Source of the DNA: Flavobacteriaceae bacterium | Lineage (GTDB): Bacteria; Bacteroidota; Bacteroidia; Flavobacteriales; Flavobacteriaceae | Reading direction: 5' to 3' | Length of the DNA stretch: 60,199 nucleotides | NCBI GenBank assembly: GCA_013001285.1 | Contig: JABDMU010000086.1 | Location: forward strand, 1 to 60,199 | Part shown: positions 35,996 to 45,184 of the stretch, one piece after another | Layout of the letters: the number at the start of each line of letters is the position of its first letter | Numbering within the stretch: position 1 is the stretch's first letter | Program-made: the position numbers and the translations under genes | Notes under the pieces: generated by a model | What the model saw: the letters and a program-made list of their open reading frames with translations, nothing else | The model's database searches: none | Told to the model about the DNA's origin: nothing

Positions 35996-38402
35996 ATAAA
36001 CTGTATTTTACAGCTACTATTACATTTGTTCCAGGTGCAGAAATACCGGAAGAGTAAGGTCGGTAACGTTGATTGGTTAAGTTTTCAATTGTAGCCGTAA
36101 TCGAAAATGAATCATTTACTTCATATTGTGATCTGAAATTCAAGGTGTACCATGCAGGAGCATATGGATTCCCATTGGAATCTAAAGCGTATAAATAGTC
36201 CTTTTCTGCTTCAGAAGGTGCTAGTTGATCAAAAGACAATTCACTATTATAGATAATAAATCCATCAAGTTTCAACTTTCCCTTGGTCCAGATCAAATGC
36301 ACATTTCCAAACGTTGGAGCAACATGTCTTACAGGAACTTCAATACCATTTAATTCTTCTTCAGAACCGCCAATAACACTAATTTGTGAAGTGAGCTTCA
36401 AATGCTCAGTCAACAATACTTTTGCACCAGCTTCGAATCCATAAATCCAAGCTTTTGAGGCATTTTGTATGGCCTGAACAGTACTCAATTCGCCGTCATA
36501 AATAATTTGGGGCTGCCCATCTAAACTGAAATCACGACGGACTAATGCATTGTCTAAATACGTGTAATAGGTGGAAAAGTCAAAAACCACATTGTTCTCA
36601 AAATTTAAAGTAACCCCAAGTTCTGCGCCATAAGCATGCTCTGGTTTTAAATTAGCATTTGGCACAACGACAGCTCCTGGTTCAGAATCAAATAGTTTAC
36701 CGACATCGTCTATATTAGGCGCTCTAAATGCCGTTGAAGCATTGAACTTCCATTGAATTCTGTCGTTTGGTGCCCAACTTAAGCCAGCCGTTCCGGTCAA
36801 GGCTCCAGTACTTAAATTGGCATTACTGAATGGAAAATTATAATAGGTATTATTCTCTGAAAGATCAGCATTTATTAAAATGTGATTATATCGTATACCA
36901 GATTGAATGGTCAGCTTTTTATTAGGTCTGTATTTATAACTGAAATATGCAGCAGCCGATTGCCATGTGGAACCGTCTGGATATCGGGAAGCAATAGTTT
37001 GGCTTTCATTAGTTGTAATGTTTGTGGTGATTCCAGAAGACCCTACGCGATTGTATAAATACTCAGCACCATAAAATATTTTCGACCGGTCTGATATTGA
37101 TTTTTCAAAATCGATATTCGCTGAAATTGCATCAACATTTTCTTTCCTAGTTCTTCTATCTTCCGAATTCAAGTTTCTATCTATGCGGCCTTCCTTAAAA
37201 TTCTGATAAGCAAGCGTGAATTTTATCTGATCGAACAAATTAGAATTACTATTGCGTACGGTCATTTGTAGATTTCCAAGGAACCAGCGCTGTGGTCCAT
37301 ATGACCATTCAGCAGACCTCAGCAAATCATTTTCATAGCGTATTAATCGGTCATACCTCGGATAATCGGATGTAGATGTATAATGTAATCCTAAATCAAA
37401 GCTCATTTTTTCATCCATTTTATAATGTGCCTTCTGTAAAAAGTTGATCTGATCATATCCAGTAAATCGCTGTATTCTTGGGTCGCTATTAGTGATAATT
37501 TGATCTTCCCCATCAACCGTTTCCACATATTCAGGTCTTAGGTAATCATCTGGGCCAAATTTCCCCATTTTTAGGTCGTCAAAATCGGTATAGCTTATAC
37601 TACTGTAAAAGGCCCATTTTTCATAGCCGAGATTCACATCGACATGAGCTGTCTTTTCCTGGCTTGCTGAAGCGTAACGCGTCAAGACATTAAGATCGAG
37701 CGCAAGCGTATCGGCATCTGAAAGATTTGGTTTCTGAGAATAAAAATTCATGACACCACCAATAGCATCACTTCCATAGATCACTGATCCAGCGCCTAAA
37801 ATAACCTCTGTATTTTGAATTGAAAATGGGTCTATAGAAATAACATTTTGAACATTTCCACCCCGAAAAATAGCATTGTTCATTCTTACGCCGTCCACAG
37901 AAAGTAACAGTCGGTTTGTTGAAAATCCTCTAATCATTGGGCTTCCACCACCTAATTGACTTTTTTGTATAAAGACTTGACCGCTATTTTGCAAAAGATC
38001 TGCACTAGTTTGAGGTGTGGCAAATAAAATATCTTCGGTCTTTAAGCTGATAATCTTTTGAGGTACTTCTTTTTTGCTTTGCTCAAATTTAGAAGCAGAA
38101 ATTACCACCTGATCTAAACTAAACTCTTTCGCATTAAGCCTTAGTATGGAGGGAATATTCCTCTTGATCATTGTTCTAGACACAAAGGCTACATGCTGAA
38201 AAGTAAGGCGTTCATTGTCTTCAAACTTATCTAAAGACAGTTTCCCATCAAAATCTGAAATTTCACTTTTTGTTTTTAAGGCATTAAAGACAGCAACACC
38301 AATTATGGGTTCTTCTGTGGTTGCATCAATTATTGTGATTTCTTGTGCCCAAGCAGTAGATACCAGAAAATATACTAATAAAGTAAATAAATACTTGATC
38401 AT
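35994..38402 (-). CDS. TonB-dependent receptor, heme/hemoglobin-receptor-like
   Basis: An 802-residue outer-membrane receptor with signal peptide (MIKYLFTLLVYFLVSTAWAQ) and carboxypeptidase-regulatory domain (about 22-100, ITIIDATTEEPIIGVAVF). The plug contains GGGSPMIRGFSTNRLLLSVD and NNAIFRGGNVQNVISIDPF, which is the pattern of HmuR/heme-type receptors. The barrel runs to the C-terminus (NVIVAVKYSL). Whether it transports heme or another ligand cannot be decided; no heme utilisation genes lie nearby. It begins 1 base after the recO stop, so it belongs to a porZ-recO-receptor transcript. Confidence 0.9.
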   Translation of the reverse strand: MIKYLFTLLVYFLVSTAWAQEITIIDATTEEPIIGVAVFNALKTKSEISDFDGKLSLDKFEDNERLTFQHVAFVSRTMIKRNIPSILRLNAKEFSLDQVVISASKFEQSKKEVPQKIISLKTEDILFATPQTSADLLQNSGQVFIQKSQLGGGSPMIRGFSTNRLLLSVDGVRMNNAIFRGGNVQNVISIDPFSIQNTEVILGAGSVIYGSDAIGGVMNFYSQKPNLSDADTLALDLNVLTRYASASQEKTAHVDVNLGYEKWAFYSSISYTDFDDLKMGKFGPDDYLRPEYVETVDGEDQIITNSDPRIQRFTGYDQINFLQKAHYKMDEKMSFDLGLHYTSTSDYPRYDRLIRYENDLLRSAEWSYGPQRWFLGNLQMTVRNSNSNLFDQIKFTLAYQNFKEGRIDRNLNSEDRRTRKENVDAISANIDFEKSISDRSKIFYGAEYLYNRVGSSGITTNITTNESQTIASRYPDGSTWQSAAAYFSYKYRPNKKLTIQSGIRYNHILINADLSENNTYYNFPFSNANLSTGALTGTAGLSWAPNDRIQWKFNASTAFRAPNIDDVGKLFDSEPGAVVVPNANLKPEHAYGAELGVTLNFENNVVFDFSTYYTYLDNALVRRDFSLDGQPQIIYDGELSTVQAIQNASKAWIYGFEAGAKVLLTEHLKLTSQISVIGGSEEELNGIEVPVRHVAPTFGNVHLIWTKGKLKLDGFIIYNSELSFDQLAPSEAEKDYLYALDSNGNPYAPAWYTLNFRSQYEVNDSFSITATIENLTNQRYRPYSSGISAPGTNVIVAVKYSL

Positions 38403-38403
38403 T

Positions 38404-39120
38404 TTAATTAAAAACTTGATTTAAAACCACGAGAGATTTGGGCTCTTTAAAACCGTCCAAATGTAATTTAAAATACGTTAAAATCATATCTAAAAAGTCT
38501 CGTTTTTGGTTGGTGTTTAAATTGAGTTTTATATTATCATCAAATTTTATACCTAATAGGGTTTTTAGAAATATTAAATTTTCACCTGATATACAATACA
38601 TATCGGTGTTTGTGCCTTGAAATTTTCCTTCCAGCAAATTGAAATAAGGAGCATCCTGCTTTAATTCAGGATAAAATCCGAGATATTTTGTCAATTCTAT
38701 TAAAAACTGGAAATGAAAGGACCTGTTTGTTTCGTGTGCTTCAAACCATTGAATTGCCGTTGCAATAAAATCGTATAATTCGAAATTTTGTTCCTCCTCT
38801 TTTAATATATTCGAAGTAATTTCGGCCAAGAAAATGACTATCGAGCTTTTAATAATTTGTGTGTGAATGGTTTCAGTTTTATAACCAACTTTGACGTCGC
38901 GAATATATTGCAAAGAACGATTTTCTCTATGGTCAGCTTCAATTTCTAATAAAGAAAATAATTGAAAATAGGCTGGTTTTAAATTGCCTTTTTTAGACTT
39001 CAATATGTTTTTGAGAAGATAACTTTTAATTCCAAAATCTCTAGTGTAACATTTTACGATGAGATCATGATCTTGATATCGAATTTTTGATAATACGATG
39101 GCCTTAGTAGAAACTTGCAT
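38404..39120 (-). CDS. recO: DNA repair protein RecO
   Basis: RecO works with RecR to load RecA on SSB-coated DNA. The 238 residues start with the OB-fold (MQVSTKAIVLSKIRYQDHDLIVKCYTRDFG..), followed by the helical region (FQFLIELTKYLGFYPELK) typical of the family. No four-Cys zinc site is present, as in other Bacteroidetes RecO. Its start codon overlaps the stop codon of the PorZ-like gene by one base (TAATG), so translation is coupled. Confidence 0.92.
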   Translation of the reverse strand: MQVSTKAIVLSKIRYQDHDLIVKCYTRDFGIKSYLLKNILKSKKGNLKPAYFQLFSLLEIEADHRENRSLQYIRDVKVGYKTETIHTQIIKSSIVIFLAEITSNILKEEEQNFELYDFIATAIQWFEAHETNRSFHFQFLIELTKYLGFYPELKQDAPYFNLLEGKFQGTNTDMYCISGENLIFLKTLLGIKFDDNIKLNLNTNQKRDFLDMILTYFKLHLDGFKEPKSLVVLNQVFN

Positions 39121-41471
39121 TACCTCACGACCATTAACTTGAGTACTCTGGTTTCTAAAGTATCTAAATCTGATAACATTATAAGATAGACTCCAGAGGC
39201 GACCGCATTATTGGCCAAATTTCTTCCATTCCAATAAGCTGTTCCACCGTCGATCTCTAGATTGTAGCCTTTATATCTTAAGTTGGTATTAGATTGTGCT
39301 TCTGCAACCAAATTCCCTTCGATATCTGTGATCTTGATATTAACATTCTCGCTAATGTCTTTAATTTTTATTTTTTTATCGAAGTCATTAAAGTTTGGTC
39401 TTACTGGATTTGGATAAATATAGGCATCCGACAAACTTTCTTGAGGTTTAGAGCTCCCAGACTTAAAGGATACTAGGCCTCTTTCTGTACCAATGTAAAT
39501 GATTCCCTTTTCACTATCTATTGACAAATCAGTAACATTATTTGACGGCAAAGGAGAATTATCTTTTGTAAAATGAAAAATGGTTTCTTGACCATCTGAA
39601 GTAAAATAGAAAACTCCTGAACCAATCGTTGCGATCCATTTATTGTTAGCACCATCAACTTTTATATCAGAAATATATTGAAATTGTAGAAGTTCCTTAG
39701 GAATACCATCTTCTAGAATAATAATAGGTTGTGTACGGATAGTTACATTGTCGAAGAAATTACTGGTATTGTAAAGCACCCTCAGCCCTCTAATTGTACC
39801 TATCCATAATTGATTCCTATTATCCATTGCCAATGATTTTACTGCAGGATCTGGAAGGTTTGCTACTTCTTCGTCAAAAATATTCTTTATTAAATGGTTG
39901 CCTCCGTTTTCATTAAATCCAATAACTCCTGAGCGAAGAGCGCCAATCCATTTAGTGCCATTATTATCTGCAACCACATCACTAAAGCCTAATTCATCAA
40001 ACAGACCATCTGGAATAACTTCGCTAAAATCAAAACCTTGCCACTGTCCTGTAGACGGATTATACGATTTTAGAGGGCGATCAACCCTGCAGGTCATTGA
40101 CCATAATAGTCCGTTTGAATCAAAGGTTGATCCTGAGACCCTGATACTGACAAAATTTGGATTATTTGGCAATACAATTGATTCTAGACCGCTATTATTT
40201 TGGTCATATTTAATCGTTGGAATATCATTATTTATCTCTACAATGCCCTGGCCAAATGAACTGATAAATACCTGGTTTGGGTCTAAAGGATTGATCGATA
40301 TTGCGTTTAAGTTTCGACCATTAAGTAAGCTGTCATAGGGAATATTATTCCATTGTTCATCTCTTAAATGACTCACGCCATAGCGGCGTTCGGGTGCAGG
40401 ATTATATGATAGGGTGTAATCTCCGTAGGACACCCATAAATTGCCGGCTTCGGCTTGAAGCGAAAAAGCATCATTTCTGAGTGGGCCATCAGGGAAAATA
40501 TCAACATAATCCAGAGGATTCACAAAATTTGCAGCCAAAATCCCAAATCCTTCTGTACCAATAAACACTTCGTCTTCTGTGCTTACTGCCGAAGTAAAAA
40601 GTGTTTCATAATCAGGGCTAATGCCATGAATAGAAAGTAAATTAAAGGCCTCATCATATATATATACTTCATCTTCAAGGGTAATTACCAGACGATCATT
40701 AGCGCTTTTCATGTCTACAGGTCCGCTTCCGTAATTGCCAACTTGATTAAAAGAATTATTAATGAACTCGAAGATCGAGCCATTGCTCCTTGCGACATAT
40801 AACCTTTCGCCTATCCCTTCTATACCTAAATAATTACCTGGAAATATTTGATTCCATTCCTGAAAATCAATAAGGTCATCACTTGCAACCAAAGCTCTTC
40901 TTATCCCGTTGTTTTCTTGACAAGCCGCATAAATATAATCGCCAAATACTTCAGATTGAACGACTTTGATCTGCTCGCCAGCATTTCCAATAAAATAAGT
41001 GTCTCCAAACTCTAAGCGATCAAGGTCATAAACTGAAATGCCATAATCTGTAGAAATATATATTAAATTATTATACTCATTAAAATGATTGATACGCTTG
41101 GCGTCGGGAGGTATTGTAGGCTTGTCAATTATATCGACTACTGTCGTAACCTCCTGATCAATATTTGAATAGAATTCTAAAAGTCCACTTTCATATCCAA
41201 TAATTAGTAATTCATATGCTTCACTATAAAGGATAGTGGAAATAAAATCGCCAGATAAACCTTCAACGGTGGTTATGGTTTGAATATCATTGGTCATGAT
41301 ATCATAGCTGAACAATACATTTTCTGAAGCCACATAGATCTTTCCATTACCTTCAACCACATCAACTATATTCAAATATGAAAAATGCCCTTGCCACTCA
41401 TTTGAAAAATTCTGAGCGTGAATAAAGCAAGTACATAGGGTAATTATTATTAATCCTAATTTCTTTTTCAT
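39120..41471 (-). CDS. porZ: PorZ-like two-propeller protein of the type IX secretion system
   Basis: The 783-residue protein starts with a signal peptide (MKKKLGLIIITLCTCFIHAQ). An upstream ATG at 41522 would add 17 residues before the signal and is rejected; a TATATTTG element 5 bases before 41471 supports this start. It is filled with seven-to-ten beta-propeller blades (e.g. NKIYIATDYGISVYDLD-like and GTKWIGALRSGVIGFNENGG), followed by a C-terminal domain (YPNPVRPNFNDFDKKIKIKD to ETRVLKLMVV). Two propellers plus a C-terminal sorting-type domain is the design of PorZ, a surface component of the attachment complex that adds anionic LPS to cargo. The recO neighbour also fits what I recall for flavobacteria. 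The gene name is by architecture. Confidence 0.75.
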   Translation of the reverse strand: MKKKLGLIIITLCTCFIHAQNFSNEWQGHFSYLNIVDVVEGNGKIYVASENVLFSYDIMTNDIQTITTVEGLSGDFISTILYSEAYELLIIGYESGLLEFYSNIDQEVTTVVDIIDKPTIPPDAKRINHFNEYNNLIYISTDYGISVYDLDRLEFGDTYFIGNAGEQIKVVQSEVFGDYIYAACQENNGIRRALVASDDLIDFQEWNQIFPGNYLGIEGIGERLYVARSNGSIFEFINNSFNQVGNYGSGPVDMKSANDRLVITLEDEVYIYDEAFNLLSIHGISPDYETLFTSAVSTEDEVFIGTEGFGILAANFVNPLDYVDIFPDGPLRNDAFSLQAEAGNLWVSYGDYTLSYNPAPERRYGVSHLRDEQWNNIPYDSLLNGRNLNAISINPLDPNQVFISSFGQGIVEINNDIPTIKYDQNNSGLESIVLPNNPNFVSIRVSGSTFDSNGLLWSMTCRVDRPLKSYNPSTGQWQGFDFSEVIPDGLFDELGFSDVVADNNGTKWIGALRSGVIGFNENGGNHLIKNIFDEEVANLPDPAVKSLAMDNRNQLWIGTIRGLRVLYNTSNFFDNVTIRTQPIIILEDGIPKELLQFQYISDIKVDGANNKWIATIGSGVFYFTSDGQETIFHFTKDNSPLPSNNVTDLSIDSEKGIIYIGTERGLVSFKSGSSKPQESLSDAYIYPNPVRPNFNDFDKKIKIKDISENVNIKITDIEGNLVAEAQSNTNLRYKGYNLEIDGGTAYWNGRNLANNAVASGVYLIMLSDLDTLETRVLKLMVVR

Positions 41472-41476
41472 CGGTT

Positions 41477-41484
41477 CAAATATA
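41477..41484 (-). promoter_or_regulatory. -7 element of the porZ-recO-receptor operon
   Basis: TATATTTG on the minus strand ends 5 bases before the ATG at 41471, which would give a leaderless or nearly leaderless mRNA. Confidence 0.5.
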
Positions 41485-41523
41485 TTTAATAGTAACGACA
41501 AATACTTTAAAATCATATGCATT

Positions 41524-41556
41524 TAAAAAGAAAAAGCTTCCTTTTAAGGGAAGCTT
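41524..41556 (-). terminator. Terminator after gdhA
   Basis: On the minus strand AAAGCTTCC and GGAAGCTTT pair around a short loop and are followed by TTTTTCTTTTT, just beyond the gdhA stop and upstream of the PorZ-like gene. Confidence 0.85.
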
Positions 41557-41578
41557 TATAACTATGAGATATTTATTT

Positions 41579-42922
41579 TTATACGACTCCTTGTGCTAGC
41601 ATAGCATCGGCCACCTTTACGAAACCAGCGATATTTGCACCTTTCACGTAATCGATATATCCATCATCTTCTTTACCATACTCGATACACGCATCATGTA
41701 TATCTTCCATGATATCTTTTAATTTTGAATCTACTTCTTCACGGCTCCAATTGTATCGTAAGGAATTTTGAGTCATTTCAAGTCCCGAAGTGGCAACGCC
41801 TCCCGCATTGGAAGCCTTTCCGGGAGCAAATAATATTTTTGCCTTATGAAATTCTGAAATAGCCTCTTTTGTAGATGGCATATTTGCCCCTTCACTTACG
41901 CAAATACAGCCGTTTTTTAGTAGGTTTTTTGCGTCTTCACCGTTTAGCTCATTTTGGGTTGCACATGGTAAGGCAACGTCACATTTCTCATTCCAAGGGG
42001 TTTCTCCTTTTACAAATTTGGCATTAGGATATTCATCAACATATTCACTTATGCGTCCGCGTTTGACATTTTTAAGATCCATTATAAATTTCAGTTTGTC
42101 TTCGTCAATTCCATCTTCATCATAAATATATCCAGAAGAATCTGATAAGGTTACGACTTTTCCCTCAAGATGGATTGATTTCTCTGCTGCATACTGCGCT
42201 ACATTACCTGAACCTGATATCACAACAGTTTTGCCTTCTAAGCTATCTCCTTTCGATTCAAGCATCTTTTGGGCGAAATAAACGGTGCCATAACCAGTAG
42301 CTTCAGGTCGAATTTTTGATCCACCCCAACTCATGCCTTTTCCGGTTAGAACGCCTGTGAATTCATTTCTAAGTTTCTTGTACATTCCAAATAAGAATCC
42401 AATTTCTCGACCACCAACACCAATATCCCCTGCAGGAACATCTGTATTTGGCCCTATATGTCTACTCAATTCACTCATAAAAGCATGGCAAAAACGCATG
42501 ATCTCATTATCGCTTTTTCCTTTAGGATCAAAATCACTACCTCCTTTACCTCCACCCATTGGCAAGGTCGTTAAACTGTTTTTAAAGACCTGTTCGAACG
42601 CGAGGAATTTCAAAATACTTAAATTCACAGATGGATGAAATCGCAATCCACCTTTATAAGGGCCAATTGCTGAATTCATTTGAATTCTGTATCCTCTATT
42701 AACTTGAATCTCTCCATCATCATCAACCCAGCACACCCTAAAACTAATTACACGCTCTGGTTCAACCATACGCAATAAAATATTCTTACCATTATATATT
42801 TCATGCTTGGCTATATACGGTAAGACGGTTTCGGCGACTTCTTCTACGGCTTGCATAAATTCCGGTTCGTGGGCGTTTCGCACTTTCACCTGCTCAAGAA
42901 ATGCATCAATTTTTTCTTTCAT
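41579..42922 (-). CDS. gdhA: NADP-type glutamate dehydrogenase
   Basis: GdhA interconverts glutamate with 2-oxoglutarate and ammonia; the 447-residue hexameric type is usually the NADPH-dependent assimilatory form. Visible motifs are PMGGGKGGSDFDPKGK with the catalytic Lys region, RFCHAFMSELSRHIGPNTDV, GVGGREIGFLFGMYKKL, and VVISGSGNVAQYAA of the nucleotide-binding Rossmann fold. It is a single-gene transcript with a TATATTTG promoter element and its own terminator. Assignment to NADP is by family; the cofactor-specific residues were not aligned. Confidence 0.96.
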   Translation of the reverse strand: MKEKIDAFLEQVKVRNAHEPEFMQAVEEVAETVLPYIAKHEIYNGKNILLRMVEPERVISFRVCWVDDDGEIQVNRGYRIQMNSAIGPYKGGLRFHPSVNLSILKFLAFEQVFKNSLTTLPMGGGKGGSDFDPKGKSDNEIMRFCHAFMSELSRHIGPNTDVPAGDIGVGGREIGFLFGMYKKLRNEFTGVLTGKGMSWGGSKIRPEATGYGTVYFAQKMLESKGDSLEGKTVVISGSGNVAQYAAEKSIHLEGKVVTLSDSSGYIYDEDGIDEDKLKFIMDLKNVKRGRISEYVDEYPNAKFVKGETPWNEKCDVALPCATQNELNGEDAKNLLKNGCICVSEGANMPSTKEAISEFHKAKILFAPGKASNAGGVATSGLEMTQNSLRYNWSREEVDSKLKDIMEDIHDACIEYGKEDDGYIDYVKGANIAGFVKVADAMLAQGVV

Positions 42923-42968
42923 AAATTGAATTGTATTAAGATTGTTTTTATTAACGAAATTATGGTCA

Positions 42969-42976
42969 CAAATATA
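42969..42976 (-). promoter_or_regulatory. -7 element of gdhA
   Basis: TATATTTG on the minus strand (CAAATATA on plus), 46 bases before the gdhA ATG. No -33 TTG at the right distance. Confidence 0.5.
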
Positions 42977-43095
42977 CGTTAACTTTAAAAGATTAATCCT
43001 ATTTTTTTTACTTATACAATAGGGATTGAATAATAAATTATTAGATTTAGAGTTATAAGATGATATGTGCTTATAAATGCATTTTATCGGATATA

Positions 43096-43126
43096 TTTGT
43101 TGTTTTATCGAGTTTTTATATATTTG
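43096..43126 (+). promoter_or_regulatory. Promoter of the THC0290_0291-like gene
   Basis: TTTG (43096-43099) then 19 bases then TATATTTG (43119-43126) fits the consensus. The -33 TTTG is itself part of another TATATTTG (43092-43099), so two start sites are possible. The 238-base gap 42923-43160 otherwise holds no gene. Confidence 0.7.
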
Positions 43127-43160
43127 TGGAACATTAAGCTCTAATTACTGAAATCATACC

Positions 43161-43946
43161 ATGCTCAAATTGAAACAATTACCCATTTATGTTGCCTTGT
43201 TTTTAGTGACCAGTTTTAGTTATTCACAACTTGGTTTTTCTCATGAAATCGGTGTTATAGCTGGTCCTGTGGCATTTCAGTCTGATTTTGGAGTACGTTA
43301 TGATTTAGAAACTAATGCAGGAAATACAGGTGTTGGTGTTGGTATTGTTCATTATATCAACTTTTCTTATCGAGCCGATTGTAATTGTTATACTACAGAC
43401 ACCTTCTTTAATGATCATTTTAAATTACGAAGTGAAATTTCTTGGAATAAAACCGTATTAGATCATTTTGGAAAATGGGTAGATCCTGATAGAACTAGCC
43501 CAAATGCAGACCGATTACGCGCACATCACGGAGAAGCGAATAATTTTGATATTGGCATGCAACTTGAATTTTTTCCGAAAAGTATTCGAGCATTTCAGGC
43601 CTTTGCCTATAAATTTGCTCCCTTTATTAGCTTGGGTGTACACTATACATCTTATAATCCCAAGGCTAGCACGGATTATGGCGATGGGAATATATTAAAT
43701 TCGTCTAATTTCTATTCGTATTGGGAACCTGGATCAATCGATCCCTCTAGCGGGTCAACTTGGTCTATTGTTGGCAGTATAGGAACACGTTATAAATTAA
43801 CAGTGCTTTCTGACCTGATGTTAGATCTCAGGTGGCAGTACTTTGGAAACAACTGGATTGATGGCCTCAATCATCAATTAGACTCAAATAAGGCTAACGA
43901 TTGGTTAGTTTGGTTAAATTTTGGGTATATCTACTACCTTGATTAA
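43161..43946 (+). CDS. Secreted envelope protein, THC0290_0291-like family
   Basis: A 261-residue exported protein with a signal peptide (MLKLKQLPIYVALFLVTSFSYSQ) and a mature part rich in alternating aromatic strands ending in a Phe/Tyr-rich tail (NFGYIYYLD), the look of a small outer-membrane barrel. The sequence LGFSHEIGVIAGPVAFQSDF and CNCYTTDTFFNDHFKLRSEI matches what I recall of a flavobacterial family named THC0290_0291, whose function is unknown; that name is from memory. Two Cys sit close together (CNC). It is transcribed from a good promoter, next to gdhA but on the opposite strand, and its stop nearly touches that of the convergent transsulfuration gene. Confidence 0.78.
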   Translation: MLKLKQLPIYVALFLVTSFSYSQLGFSHEIGVIAGPVAFQSDFGVRYDLETNAGNTGVGVGIVHYINFSYRADCNCYTTDTFFNDHFKLRSEISWNKTVLDHFGKWVDPDRTSPNADRLRAHHGEANNFDIGMQLEFFPKSIRAFQAFAYKFAPFISLGVHYTSYNPKASTDYGDGNILNSSNFYSYWEPGSIDPSSGSTWSIVGSIGTRYKLTVLSDLMLDLRWQYFGNNWIDGLNHQLDSNKANDWLVWLNFGYIYYLD

Positions 43947-43947
43947 A

Positions 43948-45087
43948 TTAAGCTAGGGCTTGATTAAGATCTTCTATAAGGTCATCTATATCTTCAATCC
44001 CCACACTCAATCTTATCAGTGAATCTACAACACCGGTCTTCTCTCGTTCTTCTTTTGGAATACTTGCATGAGTCATACTTGCTGGGTGACCCGACAGAGA
44101 TTCTACACCACCTAATGATTCAGCTAAAACAAAAAGCTTTAGCCGCTCTACAATGCGTACAGATTCATCGTAATTATTATCTTTTGTGGTAAACGAAATC
44201 ATGCCTCCAAAATCGCGCATTTGAGATTTTGCTGTATTATGGTTTGGATGATCTTCAAATCCAGGCCAGTAAACGTTTTCAATTTTTGGGTGATTTTTTA
44301 AATATTCGGCTACAACTTTAGCGTTCTCACAATGGCGTTGCATTCTTAAATGTAAGGTCTTAATTCCTCTCAACATTAAAAAACAGTCTTGCGGACCACT
44401 AACAGCGCCACTTGCGTTTTGAAGAAAGCTCAATTTTTCTGCTAATTTCGGACTATTCACAATTAGTGCTCCCATAACTACATCACTATGTCCGCCTAAA
44501 TATTTTGTGGCAGAATGCATGACGATATCCGCTCCTAAATTCAAAGGCTGTTGCAAATAAGGTGTTGCAAATGTGTTATCAACAGCAAGTAGGACATCAT
44601 GTTTTTTAGCAATATTTGCTGTACTTGCGATATCAATAATGTTTAACATTGGATTAGTAGGTGTCTCCACCCATATCAATTTTGTGTTTGCATTGACATA
44701 AGATTCAATATGCTTCGCATTTTCCATTCCTATAAAGTGAAATTTGATTCCAAATTTCTCATAAACCTTTGTAAATAATCGGTAGGTACCTCCATAAAGA
44801 TCATTTGTTGAAATGACCTCATCACCAGGTTTTAAAAGTTTGATAACCGCATCGATCGCTGCCATTCCGGAAGCAAATGCCAATCCATATTTTCCATTCT
44901 CCAGACTTGCGAAAGATTTTTCTAAAGCAGTTCGAGTTGGATTATGTGTACGTGAATATTCATATCCTTTATGACCACCAGGTGTGCTTTGTGCATAGGT
45001 GGATGTTTGATATATAGGAGGCATCACAGCGCCATAAGCAGGATCAATCTCCTGACCGCCATGAATAGTTTTAGTGTTAAATTTCAT
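43948..45087 (-). CDS. Cystathionine gamma-synthase/gamma-lyase type PLP enzyme
   Basis: The 379-residue protein belongs to the Cys/Met metabolism PLP family. The cofactor Lys195 lies in MHSATKYLGGHSDVV; YEYSRTHNPTRTALE and FASGMAAIDAV are the phosphate- and substrate-site segments; LSVGIEDIDDLIEDL ends the protein as usual. Family members make cystathionine from an activated homoserine (MetB) or cleave cystathionine or methionine. Motifs alone do not separate these; MetB or a dual-function enzyme is most likely, so I give no symbol. It has its own full promoter (TTG-N19-TACATTTG) and a 20-base leader, too short for a SAM riboswitch. Confidence 0.9.
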   Translation of the reverse strand: MKFNTKTIHGGQEIDPAYGAVMPPIYQTSTYAQSTPGGHKGYEYSRTHNPTRTALEKSFASLENGKYGLAFASGMAAIDAVIKLLKPGDEVISTNDLYGGTYRLFTKVYEKFGIKFHFIGMENAKHIESYVNANTKLIWVETPTNPMLNIIDIASTANIAKKHDVLLAVDNTFATPYLQQPLNLGADIVMHSATKYLGGHSDVVMGALIVNSPKLAEKLSFLQNASGAVSGPQDCFLMLRGIKTLHLRMQRHCENAKVVAEYLKNHPKIENVYWPGFEDHPNHNTAKSQMRDFGGMISFTTKDNNYDESVRIVERLKLFVLAESLGGVESLSGHPASMTHASIPKEEREKTGVVDSLIRLSVGIEDIDDLIEDLNQALA

Positions 45088-45107
45088 ATTGCTTTGAATT
45101 ATTGCAA

Positions 45108-45137
45108 CAAATGTAGTTTTTAATTCGTTGTATTCAA
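45108..45137 (-). promoter_or_regulatory. Full -33/-7 promoter of the transsulfuration gene
   Basis: On the minus strand TTG (45135-45137), 19 bases, then TACATTTG (45108-45115) matches the flavobacterial consensus; the ATG is 20 bases downstream. Confidence 0.75.
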
Positions 45138-45184
45138 ATGTATTGTGATATCTTTAATTCTACACGCTTAAAATCTCGAAATTC

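Noticed and set aside
39898-40338. 146-residue plus-strand open frame opposite the PorZ-like gene
   Set aside because: No start-region signals, atypical composition, wholly inside a well-supported minus-strand gene.
41579-42922. gdhA as an NAD-specific enzyme
   Set aside because: The 447-residue hexameric type with this N-terminus is usually NADP-linked; cofactor choice was still left open in the entry.
45088-45107. SAM riboswitch before the transsulfuration gene
   Set aside because: The leader after the promoter element is about 20 bases, too short.
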